A stretch of 40,650 nucleotides of DNA from Gammaproteobacteria bacterium (GTDB lineage: Bacteria; Pseudomonadota; Gammaproteobacteria; Arenicellales; Poriferihabitantaceae). The position numbers and the translations under genes are program-made. The stretch is taken from NCBI GenBank assembly GCA_028817015.1, contig JAPPQJ010000021.1, positions 1-40,650 on the forward strand. Reading direction: 5' to 3'. The notes below the pieces were generated by a model. That model searched no databases, was not told the origin of the DNA, and worked only from the letters and a program-made list of their open reading frames with translations. Below are positions 17,019 through 25,136 of the stretch, in pieces; positions within the stretch are counted from its first letter, which is position 1, and each line of letters opens with the position of its first letter.

Positions 17019-17218
17019 AGCGGATGAGCCTGGCGAACAACTTTGACGACGCCGATGCGTTCTACGAGCGCCTGGTGGCCGTTCACGAATCGCTCGACGA
17101 CGAGCAGTCGGATCAGTTCAATCTGTCGCTGATTTTGATGTTGGCCAATCACATCGGCGATGCGGCGACGCTGGCCGATTTAATGGACAAAGCCGAACAG
17201 TCGGCATGCAACCGGTGA
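17015..17218 (+). CDS. DUF2783 small protein, homogentisate cluster
   Basis: A 67-aa acidic, helical protein (NNFDDADAFYERLVAVHESL, then DEQSDQFNLSLILMLANHIGD) that resembles the DUF2783 family as I remember it. Function is unknown. Its ATG overlaps maiA's stop (ATGA), so it is the translationally coupled last gene of the run. From memory, DUF2783 genes recur next to FAD-dependent aromatic monooxygenases and MBL proteins, which suggests an accessory or regulatory subunit role (inference). An ATG at 17024 or nearby could also serve as start. Confidence 0.75.
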   Translation: MKRMSLANNFDDADAFYERLVAVHESLDDEQSDQFNLSLILMLANHIGDAATLADLMDKAEQSACNR

Positions 17219-17229
17219 TGGGCGGGGGG

Positions 17230-18735
17230 TCAGCCGACCGCCGGAATCTCTCCGTAGCGGCGGCTAAATCGCGTTCTCGCTAACGGCGGCGCCGGAGGTT
17301 GGGTCGGCGCAGGGGGCGGAATCGGCCGGGCCGGGCGTTTCACGGCGGGTGGTTCGGCGTGGGTCATCGGTGCTGCCGGCTCAGTTGGAGCGGGCCGCAT
17401 CACGGGGTCGGGAGCGGGGGCCGGGCCGGGCGCATTGCGCTGCACCGCTTCGCCGCACGGTGCACGATCCGGCCTGTGTCCTGGCGCTTGGTCGGCGTGC
17501 GGTTTGCGCCTTCGTCCGGGGTCGCGGCTTTGCCGCGGCCGGCCGGCGCCCGGCATCTCGATGTCTTCGAGCAAGTCCGGGCCGATGTCCCGGCGCGGCA
17601 ATGCGTGGCCGATGGTTTCCTCGATGTCCATGATGGAATACGCATAGCGCTCGCAGACAAAACTAATCGCCTCGCCGCTGGCGCCGGCCCGGGCGGTGCG
17701 TCCGATGCGGTGAATGTAATCGTCCGCATCCTGGGGCAGGTCGAAGTTATAGACATGGCTGACATCGGGGATGTGCAAACCGCGCGCGGCCACGTCGGTG
17801 GCCACCAGCACTTTGTTTTTTCCGGATTTGAAGGATTCCAGCAGTTGCTCGCGCTTGCGCTGGGGAACATCGCCGGACAGCGCGCCGTTACCGATGCCGT
17901 TGGCGGTCAACACGCCGGCGACTTTGTCGACCGCGTGCCGGGTGTTGACGAACACCAGAATGCGCTCGTGGTGGTCGCGCTTCAACAGGTTCACCAGCAA
18001 CCGCAGTTTTTCCTCTTGCGCCGGGTAGAAACTGTATTCGGTGACCTGGTCAACGACCACGGTGCCGCTCTCGATCTTGATTTCTTCGGGGTTGTTCATG
18101 TGCTCATAGGCGAGTTCCATGACCTTGAACGACAGCGTGGCCGAAAACAGCAGGTTGAGGCGCTCGCCGGCGGCGGGCATGCGCCGCAAAAGAAAGCGGA
18201 TGTCGCGGATGAATCCCAGGTCGAACATGCGGTCGGCCTCGTCGAGCACCGCCACTTGCGCGCAGGCGAGGTCATACAGGCCCTGCCTGAAAAAATCAAT
18301 GAGGCGGCCCGGGGTGCCGATCAGGATGTCGGCGCCGCCGGCCAGCATGGCTTTTTGCTCGTCGTAGCCGGTGCCGCCATACACCAGGCCTAAGGTGAAG
18401 CCGGTGTGCTTGCAGAGAATCCGGGCATCACGGTAAATCTGAATGGCCAGTTCCCGGGTCGGGGCGAGGATCAGCGCGCGCGGCTGGCCGGGCCGCCGCC
18501 CGGGCGCCGCCGGGTGGGTCAGCAGGTAGTGGCCGCAGGCCAGCAGGAAGGCCACTGTTTTGCCGGTTCCGGTCTGCGCCTGGCCGGCCACATCCCGGCC
18601 TTCCAGCACCGCCGGGAGGCAGGCCGCCTGAATCGGCGTGCAGTAGGTGAAATCGGCGTCTTGCAACCCCTGTTGCAGCGATTGATCGAGGTTGAATTGC
18701 GTAAACTTTTGATTGGTAAGGTGCTTTTCGGTCAT
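17230..18735 (-). CDS. rhlB: ATP-dependent RNA helicase RhlB
   Basis: DEAD-box helicase that unwinds structured RNA, in enterobacteria as part of the RNase E degradosome. Visible motifs are CTPIQAACLP (Q motif), AQTGTGKT (53-60), PTRELA, DEAD (165-168), SAT (198-200), VATDVAARGLHIP and HRIGRTARAG. Residues 1-390 align closely with E. coli RhlB (421 aa). The remaining tail of about 110 residues is much longer than in E. coli and is Pro/Arg/Ala-rich and disordered-looking, ending RTRFSRRYGEIPAVG. It is divergent from trxA, the classic rhlB|trxA-rho order. Its stop is 11 bp from the DUF2783 gene, convergent, with no clear terminator. Confidence 0.94.
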   Translation of the reverse strand: MTEKHLTNQKFTQFNLDQSLQQGLQDADFTYCTPIQAACLPAVLEGRDVAGQAQTGTGKTVAFLLACGHYLLTHPAAPGRRPGQPRALILAPTRELAIQIYRDARILCKHTGFTLGLVYGGTGYDEQKAMLAGGADILIGTPGRLIDFFRQGLYDLACAQVAVLDEADRMFDLGFIRDIRFLLRRMPAAGERLNLLFSATLSFKVMELAYEHMNNPEEIKIESGTVVVDQVTEYSFYPAQEEKLRLLVNLLKRDHHERILVFVNTRHAVDKVAGVLTANGIGNGALSGDVPQRKREQLLESFKSGKNKVLVATDVAARGLHIPDVSHVYNFDLPQDADDYIHRIGRTARAGASGEAISFVCERYAYSIMDIEETIGHALPRRDIGPDLLEDIEMPGAGRPRQSRDPGRRRKPHADQAPGHRPDRAPCGEAVQRNAPGPAPAPDPVMRPAPTEPAAPMTHAEPPAVKRPARPIPPPAPTQPPAPPLARTRFSRRYGEIPAVG

Positions 18736-18859
18736 GTTGCTCTGTGTTCAGTTGCGGCCCGCCACCCGGCGGGGGATTTATTTTTCGCTGAAATACTTGA
18801 TTTGTTCGGATAATCGCGGCATAGTCAGCGTCATCATTTAGATAATCGGTCGATTACCC

Positions 18860-19201
18860 ATGTCTTCCAAAATTGTGCATGTCAGCGACGAATCGTTTGA
18901 GGAAGAAGTTCTCAATGCCGATATTCCGGTGCTCATCGATTACTGGGCGGAATGGTGCGGCCCGTGCAAGATGATCGCGCCGATTCTCGACGAATTGGCC
19001 GAAGAATACGGCGGGCGCGTGAAAATCGCCAAACTCAATATCGATGACAACCCTGAAACACCGCCGAAATACGGGATTCGCGGCATTCCGACCCTGATGA
19101 TTTTCAAGGACGGCAATGTCGAAGCCACCAAGGTCGGCGCGGTCTCGAAATCCCAACTCACGGATTTTATCGAGAACAATGTCGACAATCGGTCATTCTA
19201 A
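18860..19201 (+). CDS. trxA: thioredoxin 1
   Basis: Small dithiol-disulfide oxidoreductase of the cytoplasm, reduced by thioredoxin reductase. The 113-aa product contains the active site [13 protein letters not shown] with Cys33 and Cys36, and the cis-proline segment [12 protein letters not shown]. Length and sequence fit the canonical TrxA. It stands between rhlB and rho as in many gammaproteobacteria. The short gap to rhlB presumably holds divergent promoters, but none is convincing by eye. Confidence 0.96.
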   Translation: MSSKIVHVSDESFEEEVLNADIPVLIDYWAEWCGPCKMIAPILDELAEEYGGRVKIAKLNIDDNPETPPKYGIRGIPTLMIFKDGNVEATKVGAVSKSQLTDFIENNVDNRSF

Positions 19202-19553
19202 CAGAAAAGCGCCCGATTTCCAACGCCTCTTAGCGACGGTCATTCGCGGCGGTCATTGGCAACGGTTTTGGCCGGATGCGGACCGACCGGATTGATTTAT
19301 TCCGAATTTTGGATTAGATTTCCGTATCCGCATCGGATTTGCCGCCGGTTGCTGTAGCGTTTTTACGCGGCTGGAGGCTGGACATTCGCACCGAAGTGGT
19401 CTATGCTGACCGCCATCCCCCGACACAGCCGTCCCCGGCTTCTCGGCTCAAGCGCCCGGTAAACTTTTTTTCTCTTTCTTTTAACGCATTCTGCATTTCA
19501 CCAGCCGCCTGCATTCCGCGCAGGCCCGCAGACTGCACAACCATCCTTTCTCC
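19202..19553 (+). other. rho 5' leader region, no gene
   Basis: This 352-bp gap between trxA and rho has no credible ORF. It holds a plausible promoter at 19292-19320 and then about 225 bp of untranslated leader. Long rho leaders with Rho-dependent autoregulation are established in E. coli. A similar role here is inference. The segment just before rho is pyrimidine-rich (TTTTTTTCTCTTTCTTTT-like), unlike the surrounding coding DNA. Confidence 0.5.
19292..19320 (+). promoter_or_regulatory. candidate rho promoter
   Basis: TTGATT, a 17-bp spacer and TAGATT (each 4 of 6 matches to consensus) lie in a locally AT-rich stretch of the gap. Predicted start is near 19327, leaving a long leader of about 225 nt before the rho ATG. 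Confidence 0.4.
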
Positions 19554-20816
19554 ATGGCCATCAATCTAACCGAACTTAAGTCAAAATCCCCCACCGAGTT
19601 GATGGAGGCCGCGCGCGCGCTTCGGCTGGACAACATCACCCGCCTGCGCAAGCAGGACCAAATCTTCGCCATCCTCAAGGCGCAGGCGCGGCAGGGCGAA
19701 AGTGTCATGGGCGAGGGGGTGGTGGAAATCCTGCAGGACGGTTTCGGGTTCCTGCGCTCCGCGAAATCATCCTACCTGGCCGGCCCGGATGACATCTACA
19801 TGTCGGCCAGCCAGATTCGTCGTTTCGGCTTGCGCACCGGCGACACGGTGTCCGGGCAAATCCGCCCGCCCAAGGACTCGGAGCGGTATTTCGCGCTGCT
19901 GAAGGTTGAGAAAATCAACGGCCAGTCGCCGGAGGAGGCGCACCGCAAGGTGTTGTTCGAGAACCTCACACCGCTGCACCCCGACGAGCGCCTCAAAGTG
20001 GAGCGGGAAAACGGCACCACCGAGGACTTGACCGGCCGGGTCATCGACCTGGTCGCGCCCATCGGCAAGGGCCAGCGCGGCCTGATCGTTTCCGCCCCGA
20101 AGACCGGCAAGACCGTGATGCTGCAGCAAATCGCCCAGTCGGTTACCGCGATTAACCCTGAAGTCATCCTGATGGTGCTGCTCATCGACGAGCGCCCCGA
20201 GGAAGTCACCGAAATGGAGCGCACCGTGCGCGGCGAAGTCATCTCCTCGACCTTCGACGAGCCCGCGACCCGGCATGTGCAGGTCGCCGAAATGGTGATT
20301 GAGAAAGCCAAGCGCCTGGTCGAGCACAACAAGGATGTGGTCATCCTGCTGGATTCCATCACCCGCCTGGCGCGCGCCTACAACACCGTGGCGCCGGCCT
20401 CGGGCAAGGTGCTGACCGGCGGCATCGACGCCAACGCCATGCAGCGCCCCAAACGGTTTTTCGGCGCCGCGCGCAACATCGAGGAGGGCGGCAGTTTGAC
20501 CATCCTGGCGACCGCGCTCATCGACACCGGCTCGAAGATGGACGACATCATCTACGAGGAATTCAAGGGCACCGGCAACTTGGAGATCCACCTCGACCGG
20601 CGCATCTCGGAAAAGCGCGTTTACCCGGCCATCAACATCAACCGCTCCGGCACCCGGCGCGAAGAACTGCTCACCGGCCCGGCCGAACTGCAGAAAATAT
20701 GGCTGCTGCGCAAATTGCTGCATCCGATGGACGACCTGCAGGCGGTTGAATTCCTGATCGACAAACTCAAGGCCACCAAAACCAACGCCGAATTCATTAA
20801 ATCGATGAACCGGTAA
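19554..20816 (+). CDS. rho: transcription termination factor Rho
   Basis: Hexameric RNA-dependent ATPase/translocase that ends transcription at C-rich untranslated RNA. The 420-aa length matches E. coli Rho (419 aa). N-terminal [21 protein letters not shown] and the RNA-binding DGFGFLRS are followed by the ATPase core with Walker A ([12 protein letters not shown], about 176-187), Walker B-like [16 protein letters not shown] and the Q-loop/R-loop region TGGIDANAM. All core motifs are intact and there is no insertion domain. Confidence 0.97.
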   Translation: MAINLTELKSKSPTELMEAARALRLDNITRLRKQDQIFAILKAQARQGESVMGEGVVEILQDGFGFLRSAKSSYLAGPDDIYMSASQIRRFGLRTGDTVSGQIRPPKDSERYFALLKVEKINGQSPEEAHRKVLFENLTPLHPDERLKVERENGTTEDLTGRVIDLVAPIGKGQRGLIVSAPKTGKTVMLQQIAQSVTAINPEVILMVLLIDERPEEVTEMERTVRGEVISSTFDEPATRHVQVAEMVIEKAKRLVEHNKDVVILLDSITRLARAYNTVAPASGKVLTGGIDANAMQRPKRFFGAARNIEEGGSLTILATALIDTGSKMDDIIYEEFKGTGNLEIHLDRRISEKRVYPAININRSGTRREELLTGPAELQKIWLLRKLLHPMDDLQAVEFLIDKLKATKTNAEFIKSMNR

Positions 20817-20877
20817 CCGGCAACGGCCTCCCTCCCGCCACCGCCGTGCGCCGATTGAGGGTGAACCGGGCGCCGGG

Positions 20878-21171
20878 TCAGAAGTATTGACGGCGTTTGA
20901 GGATGCGCACCAGGGGATTTGTGGATGTCTCGACCAAATTGACGGAAAGGCCGTTGTCGGGCTTTTGACCGGCCATCGCCAGGCAGCGGGTGATGGGTGT
21001 GGGTTTGTGAAACGGATGCGTTCTGACTTTCAATCCGGCCCATGCGAAGAGGTGATACTCCACCTGCGCCAGGAGATAATTGCCATGATAACTGATTGGC
21101 AGCAAATATATGCGCAACGCATCGGTTGTCAAGGTCAAGTCGGCCCGTTCCATTCTCCAATCCCACGGCAC
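20878..21171 (-). pseudogene. uncharacterised ORF or gene remnant
   Basis: The 97-aa minus-strand frame reads plausibly as protein from about MERADLTLTTDALRIYLLP through VEYHLFAWAGLKV to PLVRILKRRQYF at the stop. It has normal hydrophobic spacing, unlike most shadow ORFs here. The overlapping minus frame (track 20621..21238) also reads well upstream of it, which would fit one gene broken by a frameshift near 21145. I do not recognise a family. It may equally be a short orphan gene or chance; confidence is low. Confidence 0.25.
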
Positions 21172-21315
21172 TCATCTCGCCGCATTGGCCGGCTTCAGCC
21201 ACCGCCATGCCTGACGCCGGTGCGCCGGAAACCCCCAAACCGGATGACCTCCACGGGGCATTATCGGCACCTGACCGAGGCCACCGGACGGGGTTTTGCG
21301 CGTATTGGCCCGTGC

Positions 21316-21345
21316 TTGATGCGCAACCGCTTTTTTTTATATGAT
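21316..21345 (+). promoter_or_regulatory. rpmE promoter
   Basis: TTGATG, an 18-bp spacer with a T8 tract, and TATGAT (5 of 6 matches to TATAAT). The predicted start near 21352 gives a leader of about 57 nt before the L31 ATG at 21409. Confidence 0.5.
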
Positions 21346-21408
21346 CGGCGTTATTCGTTAACTGCGATTTTGGCGATTAACCCGAACAAATAATCTCGAG
21401 GGCATACG

Positions 21409-21612
21409 ATGAAACCAGGCATTCATCCCGACTATCATGATCTTAAGGTAGCGTGCGCGTGCGGCAATCGCTTTGAAACCAAATCCACCCTGAGCGAGGA
21501 ACTGCATGTGGAAATCTGCTCGGCCTGCCATCCGTTCTACACCGGCAAGCAGAAGATCGTTGACACCGCCGGGCGGGTGGGGAAATTCAAGGCAAAATAC
21601 CGCCGCCAATAG
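21409..21612 (+). CDS. rpmE: 50S ribosomal protein L31, zinc-binding type
   Basis: Small protein of the large ribosomal subunit near the central protuberance, bridging to the 30S head. The 67-aa product starts [20 protein letters not shown] and contains [18 protein letters not shown], both diagnostic. All four zinc ligands are present (Cys16, Cys18, Cys37, Cys40), so it is the C+ form and not the zinc-independent YkgM-type paralog used under zinc starvation. Confidence 0.96.
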   Translation: MKPGIHPDYHDLKVACACGNRFETKSTLSEELHVEICSACHPFYTGKQKIVDTAGRVGKFKAKYRRQ

Positions 21613-21665
21613 CAAAGCGGGCGGCGGAGCGGCCGTTCGGCGTGAACGGTTCCGGGTGTCGTCGG

Positions 21666-22505
21666 ATGTTTCAACTGCGCCGTCTCACGCTGTGGCACGG
21701 GGCTGCGGTTGGCGCTCTGTTTGGCGTTTTCTCCGGCGTTGTTTTGGCTCAAGGCGCCGGCCCGGCTTCCGCCGACGGGCTTGTTATGGTCACCCATGTG
21801 ATTGACGGCGACACCGTAGAGATCGAAGGCGGCGAAAGAGTGCGGCTGCTCGGCATCGACACGCCCGAAGACAAACGCATCCGCAAGAGCAAAGACGGCG
21901 GCAAACGCCTGGTGCCGGCGCAACCGTTCTTCATCGAAGCCAAGCGCCTGCTGCGCGAACTGGTGGCGAAACAGCGGGTAAGAATCGCGGTCGGCGCGGA
22001 GTCGGTCGGCTATTATGGCCGCACCATCGCCCAACTCCACCTGCCCGACGGAACCGATGTGCAGCAAGCGCTGCTCCGGCGCGGCTACGCGATGGTGGTC
22101 GCCTATCCGCCCAATATCGCACACCTGCAGGACTACGGCGCCACCGAGGCCGAAGCCTGCCGCGCCGGCCGCGGCCTTTGGGGGCACCCGCATTTTGCGC
22201 TGCAAACCCTCGAAGATGGCGCGGCCATCCGAAGCGGGCTGGGGCGCGTGGTCGGCACGGTCACGGCGGTGGCGCGCCGCAACAACGATGTTCGTTTGAA
22301 TCTCGACGGCCGCTTGACGCTGCTGATTTACCGCGGCGCGTGGCGCAAATTCTGGCGCGGCCGGGCCGAAGACCTGATGGGCCGGCGCCTCATTGCGCGC
22401 GGCAGAATTAAATCCGCGGGCCGGCGCCACATTCTGCGAATCCGTCATCCTTTCATGCTGAGGGAGCGCGAATGCGCGGCGTGGCGGCCGGCGGCAAACC
22501 ACTGA
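21666..22505 (+). CDS. secreted thermonuclease-family (SNase-like) nuclease
   Basis: Probable exported Ca2+-dependent nuclease of the staphylococcal nuclease fold. It begins with a signal peptide-like segment (WHGAAVGALFGVFSGVVLA). The SNase domain from about residue 40 has VIDGDTVEIEGGERVRLLGIDTPED, with the equivalents of catalytic Arg35 and Glu43 (Arg60, Glu68), and GYYGRT with the third catalytic Arg (Arg119). The GLWG motif follows. An extra region of about 90 residues, rich in Arg, comes after the nuclease domain. The start is ATG 21666 or GTG 21642, the latter with a GGAG upstream. It abuts hemL directly. Confidence 0.82.
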   Translation: MFQLRRLTLWHGAAVGALFGVFSGVVLAQGAGPASADGLVMVTHVIDGDTVEIEGGERVRLLGIDTPEDKRIRKSKDGGKRLVPAQPFFIEAKRLLRELVAKQRVRIAVGAESVGYYGRTIAQLHLPDGTDVQQALLRRGYAMVVAYPPNIAHLQDYGATEAEACRAGRGLWGHPHFALQTLEDGAAIRSGLGRVVGTVTAVARRNNDVRLNLDGRLTLLIYRGAWRKFWRGRAEDLMGRRLIARGRIKSAGRRHILRIRHPFMLRERECAAWRPAANH

Positions 22506-23801
22506 ATGCCGATGAACGACAGCGACCTCAACAGCGACCTTTTTAAGCGCGCCGGACGAGTCATTCCCGGCGGCGTGAATTCGCCGGTGCGCGCCTTTTA
22601 TGCGGTCGGTGGCGCTCCGGTTTTCGTCCGCCGGGCCGAAGGCGCGCACCTCATCGGCGAAGACGGCACGCGCTATATCGACTATGTCGGCTCCTGGGGG
22701 CCGATGATTATCGGCCACGCCGACCGCCGAATCCTGGAGGCAGTCGGGGCGCGCATGGCGCGCGGCCTTAGTTTCGGCGCGCCGACCATGCTGGAGACCC
22801 GCATGGCGGAGGCCATTTGCGCGCGGCTGCCGTGGGTGGAACAGGTGCGGATGGTCAATTCCGGCACCGAAGCGACCATGAGCGCGATTCGCCTGGCCCG
22901 CGGCCACACCGGGCGCGACAAAATCGTCAAGTTCGAGGGTTGCTACCACGGCCACGCCGACAGCCTGCTGGTCAAGGCCGGCTCCGGTGCGCTGACCTCC
23001 GGGGTGCCCACTTCCCTCGGTGTGCCGGAGGCCGTCGCCCGGCATACGCTGACCGCGAATTTCAACGACCTGGATTCCCTGGACGCGATTTTTTCGCAGG
23101 CCGGCGCGCATATCGCGGCGGTCATCATCGAGCCGGTGGCCGGCAACATGGGCTGCGTCCCGCCGCTGCCGGGATTTCTGGAAGGCGTGCGCCGGCGGTG
23201 CGACGACGCGGGGAGTTTGCTGATTATGGACGAAGTGATGACCGGCTTCCGGGTCGGCCCGCAGGGTGCGCAGGGGTTATACGGCGTGCGCGGCGACCTC
23301 ACCGTGTTGGGCAAAATCATCGGCGGCGGCATGCCGGTCGGCGCATTCGGTGGCGCGGCCGGCATCATGGCCGGCCTGGCCCCGCAGGGCGGCGTCTATC
23401 AGGCCGGCACCCTGTCCGGCAATCCGGTGGCGATGGCGGCCGGCCTGGCCACCCTGGAAATCGCCGCCGGGGACGATTTCTACCGCCAACTCGACGCCCG
23501 CACCGCGCGTTTAGTCGGCGGATTCCTGGATGCGGCGGCGCGCGCCGGCGTGGCGTTGCGCGCCAACCGCGCCGGGTCGATGTTCGGGCTGTTTTTTACC
23601 GACCGGGAAGCGGTGAATTCATTCGCCGATGTGAGCGCATGCGACGCCGGGCGTTTCAAGCGGTTTTTTCACGGCATGCTGGAAGGCGGGGTCTATCTGG
23701 CGCCGTCGCCGTTTGAAGCCGGGTTCGTGTCCGCCGCCCACTGTGATGCGGACATCGAGCGGACCATCGAGGTGGCGCGGGCGGTGTTCGCCGGGTTGTA
23801 G
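22506..23801 (+). CDS. hemL: glutamate-1-semialdehyde 2,1-aminomutase
   Basis: PLP enzyme that converts glutamate-1-semialdehyde to 5-aminolevulinate in the C5 route to haem. In 431 aa it shows [13 protein letters not shown] at the N-terminus, the [18 protein letters not shown]-phosphate region, [19 protein letters not shown] and the Schiff-base Lys at about 270 in [16 protein letters not shown]. All are standard for GSAM. The gene follows the nuclease stop with no gap, so the two may share a transcript. Confidence 0.96.
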   Translation: MPMNDSDLNSDLFKRAGRVIPGGVNSPVRAFYAVGGAPVFVRRAEGAHLIGEDGTRYIDYVGSWGPMIIGHADRRILEAVGARMARGLSFGAPTMLETRMAEAICARLPWVEQVRMVNSGTEATMSAIRLARGHTGRDKIVKFEGCYHGHADSLLVKAGSGALTSGVPTSLGVPEAVARHTLTANFNDLDSLDAIFSQAGAHIAAVIIEPVAGNMGCVPPLPGFLEGVRRRCDDAGSLLIMDEVMTGFRVGPQGAQGLYGVRGDLTVLGKIIGGGMPVGAFGGAAGIMAGLAPQGGVYQAGTLSGNPVAMAAGLATLEIAAGDDFYRQLDARTARLVGGFLDAAARAGVALRANRAGSMFGLFFTDREAVNSFADVSACDAGRFKRFFHGMLEGGVYLAPSPFEAGFVSAAHCDADIERTIEVARAVFAGL

Positions 23802-23829
23802 CGGCGCCGGGCGGCGCGGCGGTCGCAGG

Positions 23830-25002
23830 TCAGCCCGGATACCACAGCGTGATGCGCCGGAACCAGTTGAAGCGCGCCAGGCGCCGATTCAACTCATCTT
23901 GCAGCGCCCGCCGCTCGGCCGCGGTCAAATCGCCGCCGCTTGCGAACAATTCCACCTCGATTCGCTCGTGCAGGTAGTGCAGCGCGAGATGCCCGCGCCG
24001 CATGCCGCCGCCGGCCGCCTGCAGCGCCTCGTCAACCCGCGCCGTGACTTCCGCGCGCAACGGCAGCCGCGCGGCGTGGCGGGGGTCGTCGTCGTGTTCG
24101 GTGTCGATGTGGAAGATGATGTGGCCGATGGAGTGGAATTCCCGCAGCAGTTTCATCATCACGCAGTCGCCAAGGTGGTGGCTTTCGGACACGCTGAGAT
24201 AGGGCGCGACCTGCAAATGCAGTTCCAGCAGGATTTTTGAGCCCATTCGCCGCGACTTGAAACTATGCACGCCGCGGATGCCCTCCACGCCCAACGCCGC
24301 ATCGGTGAAGGCGCGCAAATCGGCCGGGTCAACCGCGGTATCGACCAGTTCGCGCAGCGCCTTGTGGCTCAACTTCCAGCCAATGGCGGCGATGAAGCCG
24401 GCCACCACCACGGCCCCCAAACTGTCCAGCCACGCGAAGCCCAGCATGGCGCCGCCGACCCCGGCGAACACCACCAGCGATGACCACGCATCGGAGCGGC
24501 TGTGCCAGGCGTTGGCGATGAGCAAATCCGACTCCAGGCGGCGCGCTACGCGGCGGGTGTAGCGGAAAATCCACTCCTTGGCGGCGATGGAGAGCAGCGC
24601 CACCGCCAGCGCCGGCCAGCCCGGGGCCTCGGCCGCCTCGCCCGCCAGCAGGCGCGCGCCGCTTTGATACGCCAGGCCTGCCGCAACCGCCAGCAGCAGC
24701 AAGCCGAGGAACACCGTGCCGAGGGTTTCGAAACGCGCGTGTCCGTAAGGATGTTCGGCGTCCGCCTCGGCCCCGGCAACCCTGACCAGCGCCAGCACCA
24801 TGAAATCGGTCAGCAAATCCGACAGCGAGTGGATGCCGTCGGCGATGAGCGCCTGCGAGAGGAACAGCCAGCCAACCACCATTTTGGTCAGCCCCAATAC
24901 GCCGTCCACCACCGCCCCAACCCAGGTGACGCGCATTGCATCACGGGAGAGGTCCCCGGCGCCCGGGGCGCGTTCAAGCGGGGGTGGGTGGTGGCGCATC
25001 AT
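23830..25002 (-). CDS. cation diffusion facilitator (CDF) family metal transporter
   Basis: Inner-membrane proton antiporter exporting divalent metal such as Zn2+, Fe2+ or Mn2+. It has six predicted helices, the TM2 metal motif HSLSD (His58, Asp62) after ADGI, and the TM5 motif HSRSD (His167, Asp171). HPYGHARFETLG is typical between TM2 and TM3. After the usual C-terminal metal-binding domain with FHIDTEHD there is a further stretch of about 90 residues ending WFRRITLWYPG, making it 390 aa against about 300 for FieF. Metal specificity is uncertain. It is convergent with hemL. Confidence 0.9.
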   Translation of the reverse strand: MMRHHPPPLERAPGAGDLSRDAMRVTWVGAVVDGVLGLTKMVVGWLFLSQALIADGIHSLSDLLTDFMVLALVRVAGAEADAEHPYGHARFETLGTVFLGLLLLAVAAGLAYQSGARLLAGEAAEAPGWPALAVALLSIAAKEWIFRYTRRVARRLESDLLIANAWHSRSDAWSSLVVFAGVGGAMLGFAWLDSLGAVVVAGFIAAIGWKLSHKALRELVDTAVDPADLRAFTDAALGVEGIRGVHSFKSRRMGSKILLELHLQVAPYLSVSESHHLGDCVMMKLLREFHSIGHIIFHIDTEHDDDPRHAARLPLRAEVTARVDEALQAAGGGMRRGHLALHYLHERIEVELFASGGDLTAAERRALQDELNRRLARFNWFRRITLWYPG

Positions 25003-25136
25003 CAGGGTGTGAGGGTGCCGCGATGGCGGTGATTATCGCCGATTCCCGCGCTGCCCGGTTTTTATTCGGGGCAAAGTAAAATATAGTCGCTGTTTGGCTC
25101 CAAAGCCTCCCATCAACCGACAGCCGCACCGACATC

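Larger units (their letters stand above)
20817..21408. other. gene-poor stretch between rho and rpmE
   Basis: This 592-bp stretch has no ORF I can assign. Composition is more mixed than in flanking genes. The minus strand carries an open frame with protein-like character (listed separately). The plus-strand frames of 168 and 82 aa look random. The right edge contains the rpmE promoter. No tRNA-like clover leaf or clear terminator was seen. Confidence 0.5.

Noticed and set aside
21537-23111. 524-aa minus-strand ORF
   Set aside because: Antisense to rpmE, the nuclease and hemL; a GC-driven shadow.
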